64,000 bases of DNA from UBA1731 sp964567665. GTDB lineage: Bacteria; Verrucomicrobiota; Kiritimatiellia; RFP12; UBA1067. The translations under genes were made by a program, and so were the position numbers. Below the pieces are notes generated by a model that ran no database searches, had not been told where the DNA came from, and saw only the letters and a list, made by a program, of their open reading frames with translations. Of this stretch, positions 44,656 to 54,188 are shown one piece after another (the first letter of the stretch is position 1; each line of letters begins with the position of its first letter). The stretch covers positions 1 through 64,000 of the forward strand of contig CAZMNN010000004.1 of NCBI GenBank assembly GCA_964567665.1. Direction: 5' to 3'.

Positions 44656-44679
44656 ACGTTCGTTTTTTTAACCCCAGTT

Positions 44680-44756
44680 GGCGAGAGTAGCTCAATCGGT
44701 AGAGCATCAGATTGTGGATCTGAGGGTTGCGGGATCGTGCCCCGTCTCTTGCCCCA
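44680..44756 (+). tRNA. tRNA-His (anticodon GTG) with unusual T-loop
   Basis: Encoded G-1 (44680) pairs with C73 (44753), the tRNA-His identity feature. Acceptor GCGAGAG/CTCTTGC, anticodon stem TCAGA/TCTGA with loop TTGTGGA (GTG), and encoded CCA are present. The T-stem GCGGG/CCCGT encloses ATCGTGC, so the usual T54 and A58 are replaced by A54 and T58. The three other tRNAs here have normal T-loops. Confidence 0.88.
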
Positions 44757-44994
44757 GTTTCGCTGGTTTGTATCCTATGTCTGCCGTTCGGTCGATGTCA
44801 TTCGGTTTCGGCGAAGGAGTTTGTGTTCTGTCCGGCGGAGTGTTTATGGATGTTTTGCGCTTTTGATTCTGTCGTCTTCTCCATAGAGTAAAATCATTTG
44901 TAAACATGTTGCGATGGTGCTTACATCCGCTGTAAACCATTGCGCTGAAACGGCTCAATGCAGTCTTGGCACATAAAGTGCTGAAGACCTCTGT

Positions 44995-46152
44995 ATGGAC
45001 TATCTTGCAAAATGGAAGGCGGAGCGTGAACGCAGGGCGTTTCTCGCTTTGGATGACGGAACGGTGTTTCATGGCGTTGCGTTCGGCGCAGTTGTGGATC
45101 GCTTGGGTGAAGTCGTGTTCAATACCGGAATGTGCGGCTATCAGGAGATACTGACAGATCCGTCGTACGCCGGTCAGATTGTCGCCTTGACGACAGCTGA
45201 GGTTGGATGCTACGGAATCAACGGCGCGGACACGGAGAGCCGCGCTCTTTTCCTGTCTGGACTTGTCGTAGGAGACATGACGCCGCCAAGCAACTGGAGA
45301 AGTGAGAAGAGCCTTGATGCGTATCTGAAAGAGAATGGCATTCCGGGAATGTACGGCGTGGACACTCGACGGCTTGCCGTGCACCTGCGCGATCACGGAA
45401 ATTGCAAGGCATATCTGCATGTGATCAACGATGACATTCAGGAGGCTGCAGCAGTGGCGAAGACAGCAGGATGGGAAGGGCTTGACGGGCAGGACTACGC
45501 ATCAAGGGTGTCTTGCGCAAAGCCGTATGCAATTCCGTCGTCAGACTGCACAGGTTCAGCGAAGCCCCGCATCGTATGCTACGACTTTGGCGTAAAGACG
45601 AACATACTGCGTTCGCTTTCGTCGTGGGCGGATGTGACGGTGGTTCCGGCGAAAACGTCGGCAGAGGAAGTGCTGTCCATGAATCCTGACGGCGTATTCC
45701 TTTCCAACGGCCCAGCCGATCCCTCCGCCGTCACGTATGCGGTGGAGAACGTAAGGAAACTGCTTGGCATATCGCACCTCGCGTCCCCTGCTGCACCGCA
45801 TCGCAGAAGTCCGATTCCCGTAATGGGCATATGCCTCGGACATCAGCTCCTCGCGCTTGCCTGCGGCGCAAGGACGGTGCGTCTGAAGTTCGGGCATCAC
45901 GGCTGCAACCATCCGGTGAAGAACCTTGCGACGGGAAGGATTGAGATCACAAGCCAGAACCACAACTTCGCCGTCGTTCCGGATTCTCTGCCTGAATGCC
46001 TGAAGGTGACGCACTTGAACCTCAATGACGGAACGATAGAGGGCGTACGGCACAAGTCTCTTCCCGCCTTTTCTGTGCAGTACCATCCTGAGGCGTGTCC
46101 AGGTCCGCACGATTCGCGGTATCTCTTCGATGAGTTCAGAAACATGATCTGA
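44995..46152 (+). CDS. carA: Carbamoyl-phosphate synthase small chain
   Basis: The 385-residue subunit releases ammonia from glutamine for carbamoyl phosphate, feeding arginine and pyrimidine synthesis. The N-terminal CPSase_sm domain (ALDDGTVFHG, FNTGMCGYQEILTDPSY) is followed by a class I amidotransferase with the nucleophile Cys in MGICLGHQ (near residue 280) and the His-Glu pair in QYHPEACPGP. Length is normal. No clear ribosome site precedes the ATG. The 238 bases between tRNA-His and this gene show no other feature. carB is not adjacent. A strong terminator follows at 46193. Confidence 0.94.
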   Translation: MDYLAKWKAERERRAFLALDDGTVFHGVAFGAVVDRLGEVVFNTGMCGYQEILTDPSYAGQIVALTTAEVGCYGINGADTESRALFLSGLVVGDMTPPSNWRSEKSLDAYLKENGIPGMYGVDTRRLAVHLRDHGNCKAYLHVINDDIQEAAAVAKTAGWEGLDGQDYASRVSCAKPYAIPSSDCTGSAKPRIVCYDFGVKTNILRSLSSWADVTVVPAKTSAEEVLSMNPDGVFLSNGPADPSAVTYAVENVRKLLGISHLASPAAPHRRSPIPVMGICLGHQLLALACGARTVRLKFGHHGCNHPVKNLATGRIEITSQNHNFAVVPDSLPECLKVTHLNLNDGTIEGVRHKSLPAFSVQYHPEACPGPHDSRYLFDEFRNMI

Positions 46153-46192
46153 CGGTTCATTTGCCTGCATACGCATAGTTTCAGATTTAACG

Positions 46193-46235
46193 GCGCACTT
46201 GCTGAGGTGATAGATGCAAGTGCGCGTTTCTTGTT
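46193..46235 (+). terminator. Rho-independent terminator after carA
   Basis: GCGCACTTGC (46193-46202) and GCAAGTGCGC (46216-46225) form a perfect 10-bp stem over a 13-base loop, followed by the T-rich GTTTCTTGTT. The tail runs directly into the TTGACA -35 box of the next gene. Confidence 0.85.
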
Positions 46236-46262
46236 GACACCTGCTGTGTTGTTTGGTATAAC
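46234..46262 (+). promoter_or_regulatory. Sigma-70 type promoter with full -35 and extended -10
   Basis: TTGACA at 46234-46239, a 17-base spacer and TGG-TATAAC with the hexamer at 46257-46262. It is the only promoter in the window with a perfect -35 box at the ideal distance, so the LamG-like/GH106 operon may be strongly expressed. Confidence 0.75.
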
Positions 46263-46301
46263 TGCATTTATACAAAAAAAAAACCATTAGGAGTTTCGTT
46301 T

Positions 46302-49300
46302 ATGATGGCTGAGCGATTGTTTTTGTCTGGTTCTATTTGTATTGTTTGTGTTGCCGTTGGCCTGTCTGCACTTGATTGTTTGGCGGCGGCTGCGCATTGC
46401 GATGAGGCGACCCTGTTCGCCGAGAGCGGCGAAACGGTGAACGTTTCCACAAACATCATGACCAGGAAGCTTCAGAAAATTGGCGACGGAACTCTCGTTC
46501 TTTCGCTTGCACGGTTGCCGCAGGGCGTTGATGTGGATGTTTCGGTGCGCGACGGTGCGCTTGGAGTTTCTGCGTTCAATCCATCAGAAGTCGATGTATC
46601 GGCGCCGAACGAGGTGCTTGCAAAGGCTGCGCTATGGCTTGATGCTACGATGGACGGCAAAGTCGCGTATACGACATCGAACGGCGTGGACTGGGTGGAT
46701 GCCTGGTACGATGTCCGCGAAACCGGCAACTCCGATGTCGGCTACAGCCATCTCCGTGCGTTGCCGAACTTAGGGCCGACGAACGTGCCGCCACAACTTG
46801 TCGTAAAGGACGGCATCAAGTCGGTTTGGTTCGGCGGATATCCGTCCGGAATATCGATGGACTGGTGCAACTCCGACGGCTCCATAAAGGAAATCACCGA
46901 CATACGTCATGCGTTCATCATGTATGGTGTGTACGAGAGCCACGGTTTTGTGCTTGGCACGAGATCGGTTTCACGCTTCCATATCATGGATACCACGTAT
47001 GGACGTCCTACCTCCTCGATATGCGAGCCGTTCTGCACCGATTCCGCTGCGGCGTACTGCGGGCGCGTGTTCGTGAACGGGCGTCTTGTCGAGCCATGCA
47101 TCACCGGACAGCTGAAGCAGAGCCAGTTCCAGCTTCTCGAATACGACTGCTGCGGAATCCTCGGCTACGCATCGAACTTCTTCAATGACCGCAACTATTT
47201 CAGGAACAATCCAAGCTATTCCCAGAGGGGCGGAAACCGCATCGGCGGCGACTACATCGCCGAAGCGCTCATCTTCACCAACGAACTCACTGAGATTGAA
47301 AGAATGTCCGTTGGAACGTACCTGATGAACAAGCATCTTGGAGGCGTGTGTCCCGTGCCGAACATCGCAGTCGCCGACGGTGCGAAGGTGAATGTTGACG
47401 CCAAGATCCTTGACAGGACGTCCGAGATGTCCGGCGACGGCGAAGTGAAATTTGTCTGCGATGGCGGCACGGCAACGCTTCCGCCAATGGTCGGATATGG
47501 CTTTTCCATTCCGACCGACATCTCCGGCGGCGTGTTCAGATTGAGCAACCAGCATATGCTGAAGCTGCATGACGGCGACAGCCTTACGGTTGAGCAGGAT
47601 GGCTACGAAAATCCAGTGGCATCCATTTCGTCTGACGCAGGTCAAGGACGCATATCAAAGGATGGCAACGGCTCGGCGACTGTCTCGGTGCTTCCTGAGA
47701 CGGTGACGTCGGTCGTTGTCCGCGCCGGGACGCTGCACCTTGCGGCGGTTGAGAGAAAGGCGGGTGTTCCGGTCGGAGGAAGCGCAACCTCTGCGGTTTT
47801 TGAAAATCCGGATTTTGAGGTTGGCGACATCGACACCAATTCCGAATACCGATCTGAACGGAATGTGGGCGGGTGGAATCTTGTCGGCGTGAAAAACGAT
47901 GTGAATTGCATCATATTCATAAGCGGCGACGGGACAGGCGCCGGTTGGGGTTCATCGGGAGGCATATATGGCAGCCCCCTGCCCACGCCTGACAGCGGGA
48001 CGGCGATGATGTTCAAGGGCGACGTATCTGCATGGACGTCCATTTCAGTTCACAGCGACGGCATCTATGAACTGAGCTTCAACGCCGCCTCGCGTGGGGC
48101 ATCCGGCTCTCTTCCCCTTGATGTCTGCATAGGGAAGGACGAAAACTCCCTCGTCAAGGTTGGAAGCTTCATGCCAACGCAGAAAAGCTACATGAAGTTC
48201 ACGTTCACCGTTCCGTTCCTTGCCGCAGGTGAATACCAGTTCTGGTTCCGTTCCCGGCTGCTCGGCGAGGACAAGGCCGCCGCCGTCGACAACATTCGCA
48301 TGAAACTGCTTTCAGGGCTGCCGTCGAGGTCGATTGTCATTCCGAACGGATCTTTTGAGAGCCTTGAGGGCGGTTACAATTCCGGCTTCAATGTGTACGA
48401 ACTGTCGACAAACAACGTTGCCGCAGGATGGACGCTTACGCAGACGAACGGGTGGATGTACGGCACCGCTCCATCGGCGGCGTTCACCACACCTTCAGTG
48501 TCGTGGGAACACTTTGACTCTTCGCACAACCGCTCCGGTATTGTCCAGCTGATGCTTGATGGCTACGGCGCCAGAGCGGAGACTACGTTCACCCCGAACG
48601 TTGGCGGCCGCTGCAGATTGCGCGCCGCAGTTGCCAACAGACGGTATTCAAGCTATGACAACAAGGGCAAATACCTGAAGGCAAGCCTTGTCGCAGGTTC
48701 TGTCACGAACGATTTCGGAACGATCAACGTGCTGCCGTACCACCTGACTGAAACGGAGTGGCCTGAGACAGTGACGGTGGTGGCCGGTGAAGAGGTCACG
48801 CTTCTGCTTGAAAGCCGCGACACCACCGACCGCACGCACACGCTTGTGGACGATCTCGTGCTTGTTCCGAGCATGGACGCCGATGAACTTGTCACGAACG
48901 GTGGATTCGAGCAGGATGGCACATGGAATGTGGAAGAACTCTACCAGAAGCCTGACAGAATGAATGGATCGTCTCGCTATACATATACGTATTTCCCCAA
49001 TGCGTACGGACATTCACGGTGCGAAGGCGAGTGCTGGATGTCAGTGGTGCAGAACGACATCGTATCGCAGCGCATTGAATTTCCGTCCGCCGGACTGTAC
49101 AGGCTGCGTTTCTTCGCACGTTCCCGCGTTGACAATCCGGCAGGCAAGGGGCTGAATCCGGTCAAGGCGTTCTACGTCGCAGACGGCAGCGCAGAGACGA
49201 ACTGGATTGCGACGGCGAAGCCGTTCACGACAAACTTTGCGGAGTGCGTTTATGTGTTCCGCGTCCCTTCGGCCTGCAAGGCTACGTTCGGGTTCCAGGG

Positions 49301-49613
49301 ATGCTACGCCGCGAATGTGGGCGAGGCCGAGTACGTGGGCGAAGACCACACCACGGTGATGGACGCCGTGTCGATACGGCGCATGGTTGGAGAGGGGGAT
49401 GGTCTGCCCGACATTCCGGAGGGACTTTCCGTGAAGATCGATGCGGGTGCAAAGCTGTCCCTCGATTTCGACGGAACTCTTAACCTGAATGCACTCTATC
49501 TTGGCGGCCATGCCGTGCGTGGCGAGATATCCGCCGAGACCCATCCCGAATTTGTTGAAGGCCCAGGACGGATGTATGTTAAAATGTATGGCCTCACGAT
49601 AACCATAAGGTAA
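46302..49613 (+). CDS. Large secreted protein with LamG-like and jelly-roll domains
   Basis: The 1103-residue protein has a signal sequence (ICIVCVAVGLSALDCLAAA). After a short beta-strand repeat (KIGDGTLVLSLARL) comes a LamG/concanavalin-like domain from about residue 105 (AALWLDATMDGKVAY) to about 340. Three later segments open with an N-x-x-F-E pattern (NPDFEVGDI, NGSFESLEGG, NGGFEQDGTW) and look like related carbohydrate-binding-type jelly rolls. It ends in LTITIR. It is probably a surface glycan-binding or adhesion protein. AGGAG eight bases before the ATG supports the start. A GH106 gene follows ten bases later. Confidence 0.7.
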   Translation: MMAERLFLSGSICIVCVAVGLSALDCLAAAAHCDEATLFAESGETVNVSTNIMTRKLQKIGDGTLVLSLARLPQGVDVDVSVRDGALGVSAFNPSEVDVSAPNEVLAKAALWLDATMDGKVAYTTSNGVDWVDAWYDVRETGNSDVGYSHLRALPNLGPTNVPPQLVVKDGIKSVWFGGYPSGISMDWCNSDGSIKEITDIRHAFIMYGVYESHGFVLGTRSVSRFHIMDTTYGRPTSSICEPFCTDSAAAYCGRVFVNGRLVEPCITGQLKQSQFQLLEYDCCGILGYASNFFNDRNYFRNNPSYSQRGGNRIGGDYIAEALIFTNELTEIERMSVGTYLMNKHLGGVCPVPNIAVADGAKVNVDAKILDRTSEMSGDGEVKFVCDGGTATLPPMVGYGFSIPTDISGGVFRLSNQHMLKLHDGDSLTVEQDGYENPVASISSDAGQGRISKDGNGSATVSVLPETVTSVVVRAGTLHLAAVERKAGVPVGGSATSAVFENPDFEVGDIDTNSEYRSERNVGGWNLVGVKNDVNCIIFISGDGTGAGWGSSGGIYGSPLPTPDSGTAMMFKGDVSAWTSISVHSDGIYELSFNAASRGASGSLPLDVCIGKDENSLVKVGSFMPTQKSYMKFTFTVPFLAAGEYQFWFRSRLLGEDKAAAVDNIRMKLLSGLPSRSIVIPNGSFESLEGGYNSGFNVYELSTNNVAAGWTLTQTNGWMYGTAPSAAFTTPSVSWEHFDSSHNRSGIVQLMLDGYGARAETTFTPNVGGRCRLRAAVANRRYSSYDNKGKYLKASLVAGSVTNDFGTINVLPYHLTETEWPETVTVVAGEEVTLLLESRDTTDRTHTLVDDLVLVPSMDADELVTNGGFEQDGTWNVEELYQKPDRMNGSSRYTYTYFPNAYGHSRCEGECWMSVVQNDIVSQRIEFPSAGLYRLRFFARSRVDNPAGKGLNPVKAFYVADGSAETNWIATAKPFTTNFAECVYVFRVPSACKATFGFQGCYAANVGEAEYVGEDHTTVMDAVSIRRMVGEGDGLPDIPEGLSVKIDAGAKLSLDFDGTLNLNALYLGGHAVRGEISAETHPEFVEGPGRMYVKMYGLTITIR

Positions 49614-49623
49614 GGATGCACAA

Positions 49624-52600
49624 ATGAAGAAGATTCCCATGACGTTTATCGCGATTGCGGCGACGTTGGCGATTGCGAACGGCATGATGGCCGCAGACAG
49701 CCTTGAGAGGGGATTCCTTGATCCGCCAATGTCGGCGAGGCCGCACACCTGGTGGCACTGGATGAACGGCAACGTCACGAAGGAGGGCATAACTGCCGAT
49801 CTTGAGGCGATGGCGCAGATCGGCCTTGGGGGAGCGCAGATATTCGATGCAGGATGCGATGTGCCGCCCGGCCCTGTGCGGTTCAACTTGCCGATATGGT
49901 TCGACACAATGCGTTTTGCCGTGAGCGAGGCGAAGCGTCTTGGACTTGAGATTGTGCATCCGAACTGTTCGGGATGGAGTTCATCGGGCGGACCGTGGAT
50001 AGCGCCGTCAAACGCGATGAAATCGGTCGTGTTCACAGAGACGGCGGTCAAGGGGCCGTCGAAGTTCTCCGCAAAGCTCCGTCAGCCGCATTCGCCTCGC
50101 GGGTACTACCGCGATTTTCGCGTTGTTGCGTTCCGGATTCCGCCAGCGGAGGTGGCGGATCGCGAAATCGTCCCGTGCAAAATCAGCACTCCGCAGACTG
50201 ATTCGCAGAAGGAGCTGGCCAACCTAACCGACCGCAATCTCGACACATATGTGGAACTGGAGCGCAAGGAGCATGACAGGCACGTGTTCACGGTCGAATA
50301 CGTACGCCCGGTGAAGGCTTCATGCGTCGCGTACCAGCTTGACGGCGGAGAGAACTGGGGCGAAAGGGCTGAGATCGAGGTGCAGATATCGTCTGACGGG
50401 AAAAATTGGCGTGACATGGGGCGGCGTCCGGTATGCATCAGCGACGCCGGCGCCCACACCCGTGAGCATGGATGGCGGTTCTTCCCGTTCGAGTCGCAGA
50501 TCGAGGCGAGTTTCCTGCGAGTCCGTCTGCATTTCGCAAAGCGCGACGGCTACTCCAAGTTCAGGTTGGGAGAACTCGGCTTCGCACGGCGCATGGCGGT
50601 GTCCGCGTTGAGGGGCAAGACGTTCGACATACGCATACCGGTTGCGGCGGATGCGGCGCCGACGACGTCCGACCAGGTTGTGCCTGTCGGCGGTACGATT
50701 GATCTTACCGACAGAATGGCGGCAGACGGAACGTTCTCGTGGGACGTGCCGGAGGGCGAATGGTGCATAATGCGCATTGGATATTCCGCAAAGGGCGCCA
50801 GTGCGGTGTGCGCATCAGATGGCGGACGCGGGCTTGAGTGCGACAAGCTTTCGGCGGCGGCGCTCGACCATCATTTCGAATCGTATTTCGGACGCCTCTG
50901 CAGGGAACTCGGAGACGGACTTGTCGGGCGCGACAAACCGGGTCTAACGGGGACGCTTGTGGACAGCTACGAGGTTGGAACGCAGAATTGGACGGAGGGC
51001 TTTGAGAATCTGTTCCGCAAGATGGCGGGGTATTCGATAGAACCGTATCTGCCGGTCTTTGCGGGACGTATCGTCGGGAGCGTAGAGGTGACCGAGCGTT
51101 TCCTGTGGGACTACAGGACTGTGTTATCAAGGCTCTTCGAGGAGAACTACTCAGGCGCGCTTGCCCGCAAGTGCCGCCAGTACAACCTTGCGTTTTCGCT
51201 GGAGCCGTACGGCAGCTGCACGTCTGACGATTTCCTCTACGGCTCACACGCGGACATTCCGATGGGTGAGTTCTGGGCGCCTGGCGGGAACGGCGCCGGC
51301 GGACGCAGCCGGACTGCGATGCTCGCAGCCTCAATCGCCCACATCTACGGGCGCAAGTACATCGGCATGGAGTCGTTCACGTCCGGGCCGCCGTGGCAGG
51401 GACGGTGGCGCAAGGATCCGTTCGGGCTGAAGGCCATCGGCGACCGCATCTACGGCTGCGGCGCGAACAGGCTCATCGTCCACAGGTTCACGCATCAACC
51501 TTGGGCGAAGGACAAGTATCTTCCCGGAATGACTATGGGAAGGTGGGGGATGCACTTCGACCGCTCCAACACATGGTGGGAGCATGGCGGCAGGGAATGG
51601 ATATCATACCTCACCCGTACGCAATACATGCTGCAGGAAGGTGTCTTCTGTGCCGACATCCTTTTCTGCGGCGCAGAGGAGACGCCCGCCGGGTTCGAGG
51701 ATGTGGAAAACTCCTTTGACGGTTCGATCAAGGCGGTGGAGAGCAGACACGGATTTGACCTTTGTTCGCCGGCGGCGCTTCCCCTGCTGAAGGTGGAGGA
51801 TGGCATGATCGTGTCGCCGGGAGGCGTACGCTACCGGATGCTTGCCCTGCCGTCGCACGAAACGATGACGCCCGCCATGCTGCGCGAGGTCGGGAGGCTT
51901 GTTGAGGCCGGAGGCACGATTGTGTGCGAACGACCGCCAGTAAGATCTCCGTCGCTTGCCGGGTATCCGTCCGTCGACGGCAAGGTTGCGGCATCTGCCG
52001 CCGCGATATGGGAGAAGGGCGTGATGCGCCAGACGCCGGAAAAGGCTCTGAAGACGCTTGGCATTGAGCCTGACTTTGATTGCGCAGATGAGTATGCGCT
52101 GAAGCAGCTGCTTGTGTATCAGCATCGTCGGCATGGCAGCGCTGACTGGTACTTCGTCGCTTGCGCGAACCCTGATTCGCCCAAGACAATCGAATGTTCG
52201 TTCAGGGTGTCCGACCGCATTCCGGAGATATGGGATGCCGAGAGCCGCACAGTCTCCGATGCGAAGACTTGGCGCGTCTCCGGCGGACGCACGTTTGTAA
52301 GTCTTCCGTTCTCCAATTCCGGTGCGCTCTTCATCGTGTTCCGCAGACAGCGCGGCGAAGTGTCCGGTGCCACCGCACCGAAGCCTCCGTCGCATCTTAA
52401 GGTGGTAAAGGCGGAGTACGGATCGTTTCCGGGGCAGGTCGCCGACGTCACGCAGACCGTTGCGGCAATGGTGGCCGGCGACAGGCTGAACGTGTTCGCC
52501 GACAACAGGCTCACGGGTGGCTCAGATCCGGCGAAGAACAAACTCAAGGAGCTTCGCGTAACGTATCTTGACGGCGGGAAGGAGAGGACGGCTGTCGCAA

Positions 52601-53220
52601 GGGAATACAAGCGAATTGACGTAGTTGCGGCATCAGGTGCGGTGGAAGGGCCGTGGCGCGTCGCATTTCCGCACGGCTTCGCGCCCAACGCCCATGCGAA
52701 GGGCGCGGACGAAGCGCTTGTATTCGACAAGCTCATTTCATGGACTGAACGCCCGGAGCAGGGTGCAAGATATTTCTCCGGAACGGCAACGTACTCAAAG
52801 ACGGTTGACGGCGTGAAGCGTCCTGTTGACGGCGGACGCCTCATCCTCGACCTTGGTGTTGTGAAGAACATCGCCGAGGTGACGGTGAACGGCAAGATGT
52901 ATCCTGCGTTGTGGAAGCCGCCGTTCAGAATAGACATAACGGATGCCGTCGATGGCTCGGAAACAGTGCGGATGGAAATCAAGGTCACAAACCTGTGGCC
53001 AAACCGTCTCATCGGCGACGATTCAATGCCGTTGGACTGCGAGTGGATTGAGCGCCCGCACTTCCGCAAGATTGAATGGGGCATAAAGGAGATTCCGGAC
53101 TGGGTCAAGGAAGGAAGACGGTCTCCCACCGGGCGGCATACGTTCACGACATGGAAGCACTGGTCGAAGGACGACGAACTGTTGCCGTCAGGCCTTTTAG
53201 GGCCAGTGACGATTCGCTGA
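49624..53220 (+). CDS. Secreted GH106-type alpha-L-rhamnosidase
   Basis: The 1198-residue protein has a signal sequence ending near GMMAADS. It opens with the GH106 pattern FLDPPMSARPHTWWHWMNGN followed by TKEGITADLEAM, and contains VHPNCSGWSSSGGPWI, LVDSYEVGTQNWTEGF and SLEPYGSCTSDDFLYG in the barrel. The C-terminal 180 residues form a GH2-like beta-sandwich (ILDLGVVKNIAEVTVNG) ending in GPVTIR. GH106 enzymes remove terminal rhamnose from plant polysaccharides such as pectin, or from bacterial glycans. It is the second gene after the LamG-like protein, with AAGGA upstream. Confidence 0.87.
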   Translation: MKKIPMTFIAIAATLAIANGMMAADSLERGFLDPPMSARPHTWWHWMNGNVTKEGITADLEAMAQIGLGGAQIFDAGCDVPPGPVRFNLPIWFDTMRFAVSEAKRLGLEIVHPNCSGWSSSGGPWIAPSNAMKSVVFTETAVKGPSKFSAKLRQPHSPRGYYRDFRVVAFRIPPAEVADREIVPCKISTPQTDSQKELANLTDRNLDTYVELERKEHDRHVFTVEYVRPVKASCVAYQLDGGENWGERAEIEVQISSDGKNWRDMGRRPVCISDAGAHTREHGWRFFPFESQIEASFLRVRLHFAKRDGYSKFRLGELGFARRMAVSALRGKTFDIRIPVAADAAPTTSDQVVPVGGTIDLTDRMAADGTFSWDVPEGEWCIMRIGYSAKGASAVCASDGGRGLECDKLSAAALDHHFESYFGRLCRELGDGLVGRDKPGLTGTLVDSYEVGTQNWTEGFENLFRKMAGYSIEPYLPVFAGRIVGSVEVTERFLWDYRTVLSRLFEENYSGALARKCRQYNLAFSLEPYGSCTSDDFLYGSHADIPMGEFWAPGGNGAGGRSRTAMLAASIAHIYGRKYIGMESFTSGPPWQGRWRKDPFGLKAIGDRIYGCGANRLIVHRFTHQPWAKDKYLPGMTMGRWGMHFDRSNTWWEHGGREWISYLTRTQYMLQEGVFCADILFCGAEETPAGFEDVENSFDGSIKAVESRHGFDLCSPAALPLLKVEDGMIVSPGGVRYRMLALPSHETMTPAMLREVGRLVEAGGTIVCERPPVRSPSLAGYPSVDGKVAASAAAIWEKGVMRQTPEKALKTLGIEPDFDCADEYALKQLLVYQHRRHGSADWYFVACANPDSPKTIECSFRVSDRIPEIWDAESRTVSDAKTWRVSGGRTFVSLPFSNSGALFIVFRRQRGEVSGATAPKPPSHLKVVKAEYGSFPGQVADVTQTVAAMVAGDRLNVFADNRLTGGSDPAKNKLKELRVTYLDGGKERTAVAREYKRIDVVAASGAVEGPWRVAFPHGFAPNAHAKGADEALVFDKLISWTERPEQGARYFSGTATYSKTVDGVKRPVDGGRLILDLGVVKNIAEVTVNGKMYPALWKPPFRIDITDAVDGSETVRMEIKVTNLWPNRLIGDDSMPLDCEWIERPHFRKIEWGIKEIPDWVKEGRRSPTGRHTFTTWKHWSKDDELLPSGLLGPVTIR

Positions 53221-53294
53221 TCTTGAGCGACGGCAGACGGTTCTGCATTTCAACTCGCACTGTGCAGGATGTGTTTGCGGGTGAAAATGCAATT

Positions 53295-53303
53295 TGCTAT
53301 AAT
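53295..53303 (+). promoter_or_regulatory. Extended -10 promoter for nagB
   Basis: TGCTATAAT with the hexamer at 53298-53303. The ATG lies 45 bases downstream behind a strong AAGGAG site, so this transcript is leadered. Confidence 0.68.
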
Positions 53304-53348
53304 CCTCCGCAACGTTTTCAAACGAGACAATCCAATCAAGGAGTTCAG

Positions 53349-54101
53349 ATGAAAGTCTACATAGGCAGGGACAAACTTGACATGGCGCAGAAGGCGGCTG
53401 ACATGGCCGCCGACAAGATCCGCAAAGCCATATCCGAAAACGGCGAGGCCAGGATCATCGTCGCGACGGGCGCGAGCCAGTTCGAGTTTCTGGAGGCTCT
53501 TGTGAAGGAGCCTGGAATAGACTGGACGAAGGTGACAGGATTCCACCTTGATGAGTATGTCGGCATCCCTGTCACGCACAAGGCCTCGTTCCGCGGCTAC
53601 ATGCGTGAACGGCTTGTCGCCAGAACGCCGCATCCGATGAAGGTGTTCAACGAGGTCAACGGTGAAGCCGTCGATCAGGATGCCGAGGTTGCGCGTCTTG
53701 AATCTCTCATCCGTGCAGCGCCAATAGACGTCGCCTGTGTGGGAATTGGCGAAAACGGTCATCTTGCGTTCAACGATCCGCCGGCCGATTTCGACACCAA
53801 CCGCGCCTACAAGGTAGTGCCGCTTGACCAGAAGTGCCGTATGCAGCAGGTGGGCGAAGGATGGTTCCCGTCAATCGACGATGTGCCGACGCAGGCGTTC
53901 TCCATGACGATCAAGCAGATCATGTGGTCCAAATCGATTGTCTGCACCTGCCCCGATTCGCGAAAGGCCGATGCCGTAAAGGGCGCGGTTGAGGGGCCAA
54001 TCACGAATATGCTTCCGAGTTCGATACTGCAGATGCACCCAGATTGCGGAATGTTCCTTGATCCTGCGTCGGCGGAGAAGCTTGCCGGATCATATTCGTG
54101 A
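53349..54101 (+). CDS. nagB: Glucosamine-6-phosphate deaminase
   Basis: The 250-residue enzyme converts glucosamine 6-phosphate to fructose 6-phosphate and ammonia. ATGASQFEFLEAL binds phosphate, FHLDEYVG carries the catalytic Asp68-Glu69 pair, and GIGENGHLAFNDPP holds the active-site His loop. Length is that of the family core. AAGGAG five bases before the ATG at 53349 fixes the start; a longer frame beginning inside the GH106 gene crosses the promoter and is rejected. It fits amino-sugar use alongside the GH20 protein. Confidence 0.93.
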   Translation: MKVYIGRDKLDMAQKAADMAADKIRKAISENGEARIIVATGASQFEFLEALVKEPGIDWTKVTGFHLDEYVGIPVTHKASFRGYMRERLVARTPHPMKVFNEVNGEAVDQDAEVARLESLIRAAPIDVACVGIGENGHLAFNDPPADFDTNRAYKVVPLDQKCRMQQVGEGWFPSIDDVPTQAFSMTIKQIMWSKSIVCTCPDSRKADAVKGAVEGPITNMLPSSILQMHPDCGMFLDPASAEKLAGSYS

Positions 54102-54170
54102 CTGTCGATAGACCGTATGGCACTTAAAAGGAGAATGTGTGTTGCGCCTATTGCTGAACAGGATGGGATG

Positions 54171-54179
54171 TGATACACT
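54171..54179 (+). promoter_or_regulatory. Extended -10 promoter variant, predicted leaderless
   Basis: TGATACACT with the hexamer TACACT at 54174-54179, followed after nine bases by the ATG at 54189. The hexamer is weaker than the others, but the spacing matches the leaderless set. Confidence 0.5.
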
Positions 54180-54188
54180 TTTGCGCAT

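Noticed and set aside
44757..44994. Possible leader peptide or riboswitch before carA
   Set aside because: No conserved structure, arginine- or pyrimidine-linked element or short frame with a ribosome site was found.
53076..53348. N-terminal extension of NagB
   Set aside because: It lies in the GH106 gene and the intergenic promoter; the AAGGAG site and family length fix the start at 53349.
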